In this document: positions 8,521 through 15,511 of the stretch, one piece after another
How the letters are laid out: each line of letters starts with the position of its first letter
How positions within the stretch are numbered: position 1 is the first letter of the stretch
Source: Schaalia dentiphila ATCC 17982
Lineage (GTDB): Bacteria; Actinomycetota; Actinomycetes; Actinomycetales; Actinomycetaceae
Reading direction: 5' to 3'
Length of the DNA stretch: 64,000 bases
Assembly: GCF_000154225.1 (NCBI RefSeq)
Contig: NZ_DS264586.1
Location: forward strand, 464,527-528,526
The notes under the pieces: model-generated
Told to the model about the DNA's origin: nothing
What the model saw: only the letters and a program-made list of their open reading frames with translations
Databases searched by the model: none
Made by a program: the position numbers and the translations under genes

Positions 8521-10893
8521 ATGCACATCACGAAACGAGTGGCTGGTACCCTCCTCGCCGGCCTCCTAACACTAGGAATGGCAGGTCCCGCCTTGGCCGA
8601 CACGCCGACAGCCGACGGTACCCAGTCCGGCACCCCCGTCCCTCAGGCCACCTACGACGCGCGCTACGCGATCCCCGCAGCCATCGCAGCCTCGAGCGAG
8701 GCGAAGGTATCCGAGTGGCAGGACATGAAGTACGCCATGTTCATCCACTGGGGCGTCTACTCCTCCTACGCAGGCTGGTACAAGGGCCAGAAGCAGGAAG
8801 TGGGCTACCCCGAGCAGATCAAGGCATGGGGCCACCAGCAGACCTGGGATTCCCGTATCCCGCTGCAGGGCATCCCGCGCGAAGAGTACCTGGCCACCGC
8901 CCAAACATTCGAGGCCCCCAACTTCGATGCCACCGCGTGGTGCCAGCAGGCCAAAGACACCGGCATGAAGATGCTGCTCATCACCTCCAAACACCACGAC
9001 GGCTTCGCCATGTGGGACACGGCAACAACCGACTACAACTTCACCAAGCAGTCGCCATCCCACCGCGACCCGCTCCTCGAGCTGTCCCAGGCCTGCAAGC
9101 AGGTCGGCATTAAGTTCGGCCTCTACTTCTCCAACATCGACTGGGAGAAGCAGCCCGAGAACCCCTGGCAAAACGCCAACACGCTCGACGAAGAGGGCTA
9201 CATGGAATACATCCATGCCCAACTCAAGGAACTCCTCGGCGGTAAGTACGGCGAGATCGCCGAGCTCTGGTACGACATGGGAAAACCCAACCCTGCCCAG
9301 TCTGACCAGCTGCGCCAGTGGGCGCACGAACTCCAGCCGAACATCATGATCAACTCGCGCGTGGGCAACGACCGCGCGGACTTTGAAGTCGGCTGGGACA
9401 ACGAGATGCAGTCCGAGCAGACCCAGGGCCCCTGGGAGTCGGCCGTCTCGATCTTCCACAAGACCTGGGGCTACGCGAACTGGGACGATGCAGCTCCCAA
9501 GTACAAGGACACCGGCTACCCGGACTACTCCGAGGAAGACTGGGACCACATGAGAGACGTGGACAACACGACGGCGCTGCGTAAAGCGCCCGGCGGCGCC
9601 CACAAGAAGACCACCGAGATCGTGGGCAACATGTTCTCGACCGTCGCCCTGGGAGGCCAGTTCCTCTTCAACGTCGGCCCGAAGTTCGACGGCTCCTACG
9701 ACCCGTGGGATGCCTCCGTCCTCAAGGGAATCGGCGACTGGAACCGCGCACACCCCGGCATCCTCAACAACTCGCGCCCGACCCACTTCCCGATCGAAGC
9801 CTGGGGCAAGACCATGGTCGATGACTCCCACATCTACATGGGCATCGAGAAGTGGCCCGCTGACGGCGTGATTACCCTACGCGGTGCCGGCGCCAACGAC
9901 ATCTCCTCGGTGAAGCTGGACGGCTCCGACGCGGCTCTGACCTACAAGGTCGAGGGCAACGACCTCGTCATCACGCTGCCCGCGCAGCCCGACGAGATCC
10001 TCCCCGTCGTCACGGTCACCACGAACGGCGCACCCAACTACGTGCCCACCGGCCTGACCACCATCGGCACCGAGGCGACCACAATCCCCGCCTCCGGCCT
10101 CGAAAAGTTCAAGGCCCCCACCCCCAAGACCGGCGAAACCAGCTTCACGGCCTCCATCACCTCCGGAGACAAGGTCGCCTCGGGCGTGAGCGTCTCCTTC
10201 GACACCGAGGGCTTCACGGACGCCTACGCGAAGTACAAGGTCAGCGTCGACGGACAGGTCATCAAGGGCCTGACAGTCGCCGAGCTCAAGGAAGGCGTCG
10301 GCCCCTTCGCGATCGGAGCAAACCAGACCGCTCGCGTGACCCTGGAATACGACAACCCGGCGTACGCCCTCAAGGGCTTCGGCAAGGACACGACCGTCAA
10401 GTCGGTCACCGTCAAGGCCGAGAATCTCTCCACCCCCACCGTGACCGTCGATCCCTCGACCGTCGAGGCAGGAAAGACGATCACTGTGAAGGGCACGGGC
10501 TTCGCTCCCGAGTCCGCCGTGACCCTCACGCTGCACTCCGAGCCCGTTGAGGTCGGCACCGCCACCGCTGACGAGAACGGGGCTTTCTCCGCAGAGGTAA
10601 CGGTTCCCGCCAACACCGAGGCCGGGGACCACACGGTCGTCGCGGAGTCCACTTCGCCAGCAGTTACGGCATCCGCACCGCTGACGGTGACCGCGCCAGC
10701 CGTTCCCTCCGCGGAGCCGAGCGCATCTCCGAGCGTCCAGCCCTCCGCAGCCCCGGCACCCGCCCCCGAGCAGGGCGGCAAGGGAGGCCTGGCCCGAACC
10801 GGTACCAACGCGCTGATCGTCGTCGCTGGCGCACTGATCGCCGCCGGTGTCGGCACCGCGTTCATCCGCCGCTCGCGCCTGGCCAAGGCCTAA
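8521..10893 (+). CDS. cell-wall-anchored GH29 alpha-L-fucosidase
   Basis: This 790-aa secreted enzyme should remove alpha-linked L-fucose from host glycans such as mucin or salivary glycoproteins. The signal peptide (MHITKRVAGTLLAGLLTLGM...ALAD) is followed by a GH29 catalytic domain, residues about 50-400. Its markers are KYAMFIHWGVYSSYAGWY, SKHHDGFAMW and ELWYDMGKP, whose Asp (about D252) matches the family's catalytic nucleophile. A C-terminal fucosidase beta domain follows, then an IPT/TIG-like Ig fold (VTVDPSTVEAGKTITVKGTG). The end is a Pro/Ala linker, an LARTG sorting signal at about residue 757, a membrane helix and an RRSR tail. I preferred the ATG at 8521 to an adjacent TTG at 8518, with CGGAGA upstream. 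The LARTG signal matches the divergent adhesin, suggesting one anchoring sortase encoded elsewhere. Confidence 0.93.
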   Translation: MHITKRVAGTLLAGLLTLGMAGPALADTPTADGTQSGTPVPQATYDARYAIPAAIAASSEAKVSEWQDMKYAMFIHWGVYSSYAGWYKGQKQEVGYPEQIKAWGHQQTWDSRIPLQGIPREEYLATAQTFEAPNFDATAWCQQAKDTGMKMLLITSKHHDGFAMWDTATTDYNFTKQSPSHRDPLLELSQACKQVGIKFGLYFSNIDWEKQPENPWQNANTLDEEGYMEYIHAQLKELLGGKYGEIAELWYDMGKPNPAQSDQLRQWAHELQPNIMINSRVGNDRADFEVGWDNEMQSEQTQGPWESAVSIFHKTWGYANWDDAAPKYKDTGYPDYSEEDWDHMRDVDNTTALRKAPGGAHKKTTEIVGNMFSTVALGGQFLFNVGPKFDGSYDPWDASVLKGIGDWNRAHPGILNNSRPTHFPIEAWGKTMVDDSHIYMGIEKWPADGVITLRGAGANDISSVKLDGSDAALTYKVEGNDLVITLPAQPDEILPVVTVTTNGAPNYVPTGLTTIGTEATTIPASGLEKFKAPTPKTGETSFTASITSGDKVASGVSVSFDTEGFTDAYAKYKVSVDGQVIKGLTVAELKEGVGPFAIGANQTARVTLEYDNPAYALKGFGKDTTVKSVTVKAENLSTPTVTVDPSTVEAGKTITVKGTGFAPESAVTLTLHSEPVEVGTATADENGAFSAEVTVPANTEAGDHTVVAESTSPAVTASAPLTVTAPAVPSAEPSASPSVQPSAAPAPAPEQGGKGGLARTGTNALIVVAGALIAAGVGTAFIRRSRLAKA

Positions 10894-10921
10894 GCGCCGC
10901 GTGGGCATAACCACCACTCAA

Positions 10922-10957
10922 GTGGGCGGGGCGTACCTGACGGTACGCCCCGCCCAC
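10922..10957 (+). terminator. terminator after the fucosidase gene
   Basis: A perfect 16-bp inverted repeat (10922-10937 with 10942-10957, 4-nt loop) sits 28 nt after the stop, only 15 nt before the next start codon. Confidence 0.85.
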
Positions 10958-10972
10958 ACTTACACTTAACAG

Positions 10973-12130
10973 ATGCGCTGCGACCACTTTGACGCCGGCA
11001 CCTGCCACTCCTGTTCGCTCCTCCCCCAGCCCTACGAGCGACAGCTCGCGGAGAAGGTCGACGCAGTCGTGGCAGCTTTGGCCCACGTCCCGGGATCCCA
11101 GGAGATCCGGTGGCTAAGCCCAGCCTCGTCCCCCGAAGAGGGATTCCGCACGAGCGTCAAGCTCGTGGTCGGAGGCAGTCGCCGCCGCCCCACCCTCGGC
11201 ATCCTGGGGCCCGACCGGCGCGGCGTCGACCTACCCGGCTGCCCCATCCAGCACCCCGCGATCAATCGCGCGACGCCCGGCCTCAAGCGCTTCATCCGCG
11301 CACTGGACCTCACCCCCTACGACGTGCCCACCAAGCGCGGAGAACTCAAGAACATCCTCGTCACCGTGGGGGCGGAGGAGCGCCTCATGATTCGCTTCGT
11401 GCTACGCACGCGCGAGCGAGTCTCTGACATCCGCTCGGCACTGCCGCTCCTACGCGATCTCGTGCCCGCCGCGCACGTCGTCACAGCGAACATTCACCCC
11501 ACGCACGAGGCCATCGTGGAGGGGCCCGACGAGATCATCCTGACGCGGACCCGCACGCTACCGCTCAGCGTCGAGGGCCTCGAGTTGGGGCCTCGCTCTT
11601 TCGCACAGACCAACGCACACGTCGCTTCCACCCTGTACGAGCAGGCCTCGGTGTGGGCGTCGCGGCCCTTCACCGACGGGCGGCTGCCCGAAAGCCTGTG
11701 GGATCTGTACTGCGGAGTCGGCGGCTTCGCGCTGGCGTGCGCTCGCTCCGGGTTTCCGCGCGTCACCGGCGTCGAAGTCTCCCCCGGCGCGATTTCTTCT
11801 GCGATCAGTGCCGCCCGACACGCGGGTCTGTCCCGAGGCGCCGCCACCTTCATCGCAGACGACGCGACCGCGTGGGCTCGCGCCCAGTCGCCCGAGGATG
11901 TGCCCGACGTGATCGTCATCAACCCTCCACGTCGAGGCATCGGTGCCGACCTGGCCGCCTACCTGAACGAGTGCGACGCGCCCCGCGTCATCTACTCCTC
12001 GTGCAATCCCGCGTCGCTTGCCAAGGATCTGACGTCGATGCCCACGCTGTTCCCCGTCGAAGGCAGGGTCTTCGACATGTTCCCACACACGCCCCACGTG
12101 GAGGCCGCCCTCCTCCTCGAGCGCGCGTAA
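10973..12130 (+). CDS. rlmC: 23S rRNA (uracil-C5) methyltransferase, RlmC/RumB type
   Basis: The 385-aa protein belongs to the TrmA/RumA/RumB family of SAM-dependent uracil-5 methyltransferases. Its N-terminus, CDHFDAGTCHSCS, carries the cysteines that ligate an Fe-S cluster and lacks a TRAM domain, as in RlmC. The SAM-binding motif is LWDLYCGVGGFAL. The NPPRRG loop and the IYSSCNPASLAKDL segment, whose Cys is the catalytic nucleophile, are intact. It is a single gene between two hairpins. Whether the target is U747 or another uracil cannot be read from sequence. Confidence 0.85.
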   Translation: MRCDHFDAGTCHSCSLLPQPYERQLAEKVDAVVAALAHVPGSQEIRWLSPASSPEEGFRTSVKLVVGGSRRRPTLGILGPDRRGVDLPGCPIQHPAINRATPGLKRFIRALDLTPYDVPTKRGELKNILVTVGAEERLMIRFVLRTRERVSDIRSALPLLRDLVPAAHVVTANIHPTHEAIVEGPDEIILTRTRTLPLSVEGLELGPRSFAQTNAHVASTLYEQASVWASRPFTDGRLPESLWDLYCGVGGFALACARSGFPRVTGVEVSPGAISSAISAARHAGLSRGAATFIADDATAWARAQSPEDVPDVIVINPPRRGIGADLAAYLNECDAPRVIYSSCNPASLAKDLTSMPTLFPVEGRVFDMFPHTPHVEAALLLERA

Positions 12131-12179
12131 GTAGCTCCGATCGCGCGGCCCACCCCGGCCTCGGACCGTTACAATTGGA

Positions 12180-12191
12180 CCTAACGTTAGG
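12180..12191. promoter_or_regulatory. 12-bp perfect palindrome at the 5' end of the GNAT gene
   Basis: CCTAACGTTAGG lies just before, and partly forms, the ribosome-binding site of the downstream gene (TTAGGAGAAAC-ATG). It could be an operator, or simply chance. Confidence 0.3.
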
Positions 12192-12197
12192 AGAAAC

Positions 12198-12653
12198 ATG
12201 ACCGTCGAACTTATCACCGCCGCCACACCCGAAATCCACGAGGCCATGGGCCGCCTGATCCCCCAGCTGTCCCGCTCCGCCGCGCCGATGAGCGAAGCCG
12301 ACGTGCAACGCTTCCTCTCCCAGTCCAGCGTGCATCTCTTCGTGTTCCGCCCCGACGCAGCTGACGCGGAGGGCAACCACCCGATCCTCGGCATGCTGTC
12401 GCTGGCCACCTTCGAGATTCCCACGGGCGTGCGCGCGTGGATTGAAGACGTCGTCGTTGACGAGGCCGCCCGCGGTCAGGGCGCCGGCCAGTCCCTCGTG
12501 GTCGCCGCGATCGAGCACGCCCAGAAGATCGGCGCCCGTACCGTCGACCTCACCTCGCGCCCCTCGCGCGAGGCCGCGAACCGCCTGTACCAGCGCGCCG
12601 GCTTCCAGCTGCGCGAGACCAACGTGTACCGCGTGACGCTCGAGAAGAAGTGA
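12198..12653 (+). CDS. GNAT-family N-acetyltransferase
   Basis: The 151-aa protein has the GNAT fold markers. A beta-4 strand with acidic catalytic context (RAWIEDVVVDEAARGQGAGQSL) contains the acetyl-CoA pyrophosphate loop R/Q-x-x-G-x-G/A (RGQGAG). The C-terminal part LTSRPSREAANRLYQRAGFQ is the usual last GNAT motif. The substrate is unknown. TTAGGAGAAAC provides a strong ribosome-binding site. It stands alone between rlmC and the repeat/IS region. Confidence 0.85.
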   Translation: MTVELITAATPEIHEAMGRLIPQLSRSAAPMSEADVQRFLSQSSVHLFVFRPDAADAEGNHPILGMLSLATFEIPTGVRAWIEDVVVDEAARGQGAGQSLVVAAIEHAQKIGARTVDLTSRPSREAANRLYQRAGFQLRETNVYRVTLEKK

Positions 12654-12765
12654 GGACGCGACGCTTGAGTTGCTTGCGGCCGTAGTGCTGTTTGCACTGC
12701 TTGTGGCTACGTACCTTCCACACGTTGCGTGCAGCGCTTGAGCTCCAAGCAGTCTTTGCCTTGCC

Positions 12766-12794
12766 GCCCGCCCGCGCATGATGCGTGGGCGGGC
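12766..12794 (+). terminator. terminator after the GNAT gene
   Basis: A 14-bp inverted repeat with one G-T pair (12766-12779 with 12781-12794) gives a stem with a tight loop about 110 nt downstream of the stop. Confidence 0.6.
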
Positions 12795-13217
12795 GCTTCG
12801 TTTGGGCCCTGAGGGCGTAACCGGCCTGGGCCAAACAGGGCGAACTCTTTCGCGCACAGGATGCTGCGACATGGCGACGTTGAAACCAATGACGCCTCTG
12901 CAGCCACTGATGCAGGCCAGCATGAAACCACCATCACCAATGCTCACCCCAGAACAGCAACCATTGAAACCACCATCACCTCTGCAACCGAAAAACACGC
13001 CAAAAACGCCCGTTTCTCACCCGCAAAGGCGCTGGCGGTTTCAACCCCAGGCACATACGAGCGAGCAAAGGCGATGGCGGTTTCACGCGAGAGTTTTCCG
13101 ATACTCGAGGGCCATGACGGGGCCGGACAACACACATTCGCATGCAATTCCCCCGAAGAGACTTCATGTGTCAGCCTGTCATCGTTGAAATTCCAGGCTT
13201 TGCTTGGAGTCGCGTGG
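12795..13217. other. gene-free region with phased repeats, left of the IS
   Basis: No credible gene is seen. The region holds a phased palindromic repeat array (12882-13084), a GGGCGAACTCTTTCGCGC unit of the second repeat family at 12838, and one CGCATGCAATTCCCCC motif at 13139-13154. Confidence 0.6.
12882..13084. repeat. 42-nt-phased palindromic repeat array, copy 1
   Basis: A degenerate motif close to GAAACCACCATCACCTCTGC starts at 12882, 12924 and 12966, exactly 42 nt apart. Its reverse complement (GCAAAGGCGATGGCGGTTTC) ends at 13042 and 13084, again 42 nt apart. The distance from the last forward start to the first reverse end is 76 nt. The same motif, phase and 76-nt centre occur at 37224-37426. 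Confidence 0.8.
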
Positions 13218-13220
13218 AGG

Positions 13221-13260
13221 GGTCTGGGTTTTTCGGACCGTTTGTTTTGAGAGGGTTGTT
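13221..13260 (+). repeat. left inverted repeat of the IS3-family element
   Basis: Forty bases begin GGTCTGG and end GTTTTGAGAGGGTTGTT. They pair with 14436-14472 with a few mismatches and small gaps. Confidence 0.85.
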
Positions 13261-13303
13261 CTGAGTAGTCCCGGCTGCTTGTGGCCGGGCAGAATGGATG
13301 ACC

Positions 13304-13585
13304 ATGAGGAAGTTCTCGAAGCACACGCCTGAGCAGATTGTCGTGAAGCTGGAGAAGGCCGAAGCATTGCGAGGTGAGGGCATGAGTACGGCCCAGGCCT
13401 GCCGCGTGCTGGGTATCAGCGAGGCGACGTTGTGCCGGTGGCGCCAGCGTTATGGGTCAATGAATCGTAGTGAGGCCAAGGAACTGCGTGAGTTGCGCGA
13501 GCAAAACGCGCGCCTCAAACAGTTGCTGGGCCAAGCAGAGCTGGAGAAGGCAGCACTGCGAGAGTTGGCGGAGGGAAACTTCTAA
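13304..13585 (+). CDS. IS3-family transposase OrfA
   Basis: The 93-aa protein (MRKFSKHTPEQIVVKLEKAE...) contains a helix-turn-helix (STAQACRVLGISEATLCRWR) that binds the IS ends. A leucine-zipper-like coiled coil follows (LRELREQNARLKQLL). An alternative ATG two codons upstream (13298) is possible. Translation either stops at TAA (13583-13585) or shifts -1 on the heptamer just before it to make the OrfAB transposase. Confidence 0.92.
   Translation: MRKFSKHTPEQIVVKLEKAEALRGEGMSTAQACRVLGISEATLCRWRQRYGSMNRSEAKELRELREQNARLKQLLGQAELEKAALRELAEGNF
13573..13579 (+). promoter_or_regulatory. predicted -1 programmed frameshift site GGGAAAC
   Basis: The heptamer G_GGA_AAC is in the OrfA reading frame in the X_XXY_YYZ register and lies two codons before the OrfA stop. 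Slipping back one base joins the open -1 frame of OrfB. IS3 elements normally make their transposase this way, although A-rich heptamers are commoner. Confidence 0.75.
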
Positions 13586-14430
13586 GCCCGGCGCGCAGGC
13601 ACGACGCTGTCAGCCACCTGGTTGGTCAGGGGTTTTCTCAGCGTCTTGCATGCCGCGTTGCCGGGCTGTCGCGGTCAGCGTATTGCCGGACCCGCGCGGC
13701 GGGCGGGGCGAAAACGCTGCGTGATCATGGGCCTGTGCGCCAGTGGATGAACGATTTTGCCACCACGCATCGACGCTGGGGCTATAAACGCGCCTGGGCG
13801 CGGGCCAAGAGCGAGGGCATCATCGTGGGGCGTGATACGTTCCGGCGCTTGTGGCGCGCCGAAGGGCTGCGCGTGCGCCCGCGCAAAGCCCACAAGCCCC
13901 GCACTGCGCCGCGCCTACAGCGCCTGGTCAAGGCCAGCGCCCCTGGGCAGGTGTGGGCCATTGATTTCCAGTTCGATTCGGACTGGAAGGGACGCGTGTT
14001 CAAGGTCTGTAACCTCATCGATGAGTTCACGCGCCAGCACCTGGCTTTCCGCGTCGAGCGGCGCATGGGAGCGGCCGACGTGATCGAAATGCTTGACCTG
14101 GCTGCCCTAACCCATGGAGCACCCCAGGTGCTGCGCGCCGATAACGGGCCTGAATTCATCGCCGCAGCCATGGGGCGCTGGGCCAGCGAGCACGACACGC
14201 TCCAAGCATTCATCCCACCGGGCCAGCCGTGGCATAACGGGTTCGTAGAGTCCTTACACAACCGCATGCGCGATGAACTCCTGGAAGACAACATGTTCGA
14301 AGACCTCAACCACGCGCGCGCCCTCATCGGCGCCTGGTCCCACCGCTACAATGAAGAACACCCCCACAGTGCGCTGGGCTGGCTCTCACCCAACCAATAC
14401 GTGCACCAATGGGCACAACACCACCAATAA
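13579..14430 (+). CDS. IS3-family transposase OrfB (DDE integrase domain)
   Basis: The frame is open from the frameshift site and contributes 283 residues, starting LLSPARRHDAVSHL. There is no ATG until 13747, so most of it should be made as an OrfAB fusion. The catalytic domain shows the DDE triad: VWAIDFQFDSDW (first D), RADNGPEF (second D, with the IS3 NGPEF context), and HNGFVESLHNRMRDELL (E, with the K/R 7 residues on). The C-terminus has the usual YNxxHPHSALG motif (YNEEHPHSALGWLSPNQY). No frame damage is seen. Confidence 0.92.
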   Translation, partial: LLSPARRHDAVSHLVGQGFSQRLACRVAGLSRSAYCRTRAAGGAKTLRDHGPVRQWMNDFATTHRRWGYKRAWARAKSEGIIVGRDTFRRLWRAEGLRVRPRKAHKPRTAPRLQRLVKASAPGQVWAIDFQFDSDWKGRVFKVCNLIDEFTRQHLAFRVERRMGAADVIEMLDLAALTHGAPQVLRADNGPEFIAAAMGRWASEHDTLQAFIPPGQPWHNGFVESLHNRMRDELLEDNMFEDLNHARALIGAWSHRYNEEHPHSALGWLSPNQYVHQWAQHHQ

Positions 14431-14435
14431 CAACC

Positions 14436-14472
14436 AACAACCCTCAAAACACCCGGCCCACAAAACCAGACC
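14436..14472 (+). repeat. right inverted repeat of the IS3-family element
   Basis: The reverse complement begins GGTCTGGTTTTG and ends GAGGGTTGTT, matching the left end. The flanking AGG at 14473-14475 repeats the AGG left of the element. Confidence 0.85.
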
Positions 14473-14494
14473 AGGCCACATCGGTAACGTTCAA

Positions 14495-14547
14495 CCTGAT
14501 CGGAAAGATTCAACCCGATCAGAAGGGGTTGAATCTTCCCGATCGGG
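14495..14547. repeat. 22-bp stem hairpin next to the IS right end
   Basis: Bases 14495-14516 pair with 14526-14547 around a 9-nt loop, with only two wobble-type mismatches. The stem contains GATTCAACCC / GGGTTGAATC. It starts 20 bp beyond the IS target duplication and may be the terminator of the gene or element that the IS entered. Confidence 0.65.
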
Positions 14548-14687
14548 TGCACACCTCAGGGCAACAAGCACTTTCGCGCATACGGAGGCGCAGAAGGCGC
14601 TCGTAACGCCCACAGGCAGCGGCAAAGCCAAGCCAGACAAAAATCGCACGTCATTTCCCACGGTCACTTTTGGAGACCATCCACAAA

Positions 14688-14703
14688 CGTTGCAATTGCA
14701 ACG
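14688..14703. repeat. 16-bp perfect palindrome
   Basis: CGTTGCAATTGCAACG is fully self-complementary and would suit a dimeric repressor site, but no gene starts nearby. Function unknown. Confidence 0.4.
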
Positions 14704-14835
14704 ACGTGAACTCATAGTTTGAAGTAGCCGCCAGGGAATTACGTGCGAAATTACTGAGGGCAAGCACTCACTAGCAACCGAACGCGGCTGGCGTGGAGGT
14801 CGCCGCATGGTCTGCGAGCCTAGCTGCGGCACGCG

Positions 14836-15008
14836 TGGGCGAGACATTCTTCGCCCAGCACGAGGCCGCTGTGGCCTTGTGCGAGACAAGATTCGCCCTG
14901 CTGACACAAAAGCGCCTGATTTGGGGTGTTTTGCGCTCGCTGGGCGATTTTTCTCTCGCGCACGCGATAAACCAGCTGCGCCGGGCGAGTTTTGTCTCGC
15001 CGTAACGA
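14836..15008. repeat. long imperfect palindrome built of GCGAGACA...TCGCCC units, copy 1
   Basis: Two units reading GCGAGACAnnnnTTCGCCC start 42 nt apart (TCGCCC at 14851 and 14893). Two inverted units follow (GGGCGA ending at 14947 and 14988, 41 nt apart). The arms flank a core with CACAAAA...TTTGGGGTGTTTTG. The inner arm-to-arm distance, from the second TCGCCC start to the first GGGCGA end, is 54 nt. A second copy with the same core and spacing lies at 37014-37222. Confidence 0.75.
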
Positions 15009-15086
15009 TGCACAGCGGCCGCCCAGCAACGGTCCCACCGACGCGGAGGCCAACGGACGTTAGGAAGACCTCGGACTCACAAATTT

Positions 15087-15190
15087 CGCATGCAATTCCC
15101 CCAGTGCAAGAATCAACACCCGCCCAAAAACCGCAGAATCTCAACGATTCGATTACAGGATCTGAAATACAGTCCGGGGAATTGCATGCG
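15087..15190. repeat. inverted pair of GCATGCAATTCCCC motifs
   Basis: CGCATGCAATTCCCCC at 15087-15102 faces its complement GGGGAATTGCATGCG at 15176-15190, enclosing about 73 bp. A third copy is at 13139-13154. The layout resembles a very small inverted-repeat element, but no target duplication is obvious. Confidence 0.4.
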
Positions 15191-15244
15191 ACATTGATTG
15201 TGGACCCAGAAATGAGGGGACGGACCCCAGCATCGATACGCGGG

Positions 15245-15456
15245 GCCTGGCCGGGCCTCGAGACGGCGCATCACCGCACAGCACTGCAGGCGCCGCCGGT
15301 GTGGAGGGCGCCGGAGGGTCCGGAGGGCACGGGCAAGCCACGCACAGCGACAAGCCCCGCCCGATTGGAGGCCGCCGCGGGGCCTGCGGGGCCTGGCCGG
15401 GCTTCGAGGCGCGGCGCCGAACGAAGTGAGGTCGCCTAGCCTCGCGGGCGGGCAGG
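15245..15456. repeat. dispersed repeat, copy 1 (spurious RRGAERSEVA frame)
   Basis: The segment shares two blocks with 37507-37650. One is GTGGAGGGCGCCGGAGGG-CCGGAGGGCACGGGC. The other runs GGCTTCGAG-CGCGGCGCC to GTCGCCTAG-CTCGCGGGCGG. A third copy of the second block lies inverted at 35133-35202. In one frame each produces a peptide like GRASRRGAERSEVA, which reflects the repeat rather than a gene. Confidence 0.7.
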
Positions 15457-15511
15457 CCACGCGGCGGCCGGAGATCTGGCGGGGCCACAAGCACCGCCGA
15501 ACGGAGAAGCC

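Larger units (their letters stand above)
13221..14472 (+). mobile_element. complete IS3-family insertion sequence, 1252 bp
   Basis: Imperfect terminal inverted repeats of about 37-40 bp bound the element: GGTCTGG...GTTTTGAGAGGGTTGTT on the left (13221-13260) and its partner at 14436-14472. A 3-bp direct repeat, AGG, flanks it at 13218-13220 and 14473-14475. Inside are orfA and a -1-frame orfB with the DDE motif. Length, frame arrangement and target duplication all match IS3. It looks intact and potentially active. Confidence 0.93.
14476..15511. other. gene-free repeat region right of the IS
   Basis: About 1 kb holds no gene I would support. It contains a 22-bp hairpin, a 16-bp palindrome, a long palindromic repeat (14836-15006), an inverted pair of GCATGCAATTCCCC motifs and a dispersed repeat shared with 35 kb and 37.5 kb. 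Confidence 0.6.
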
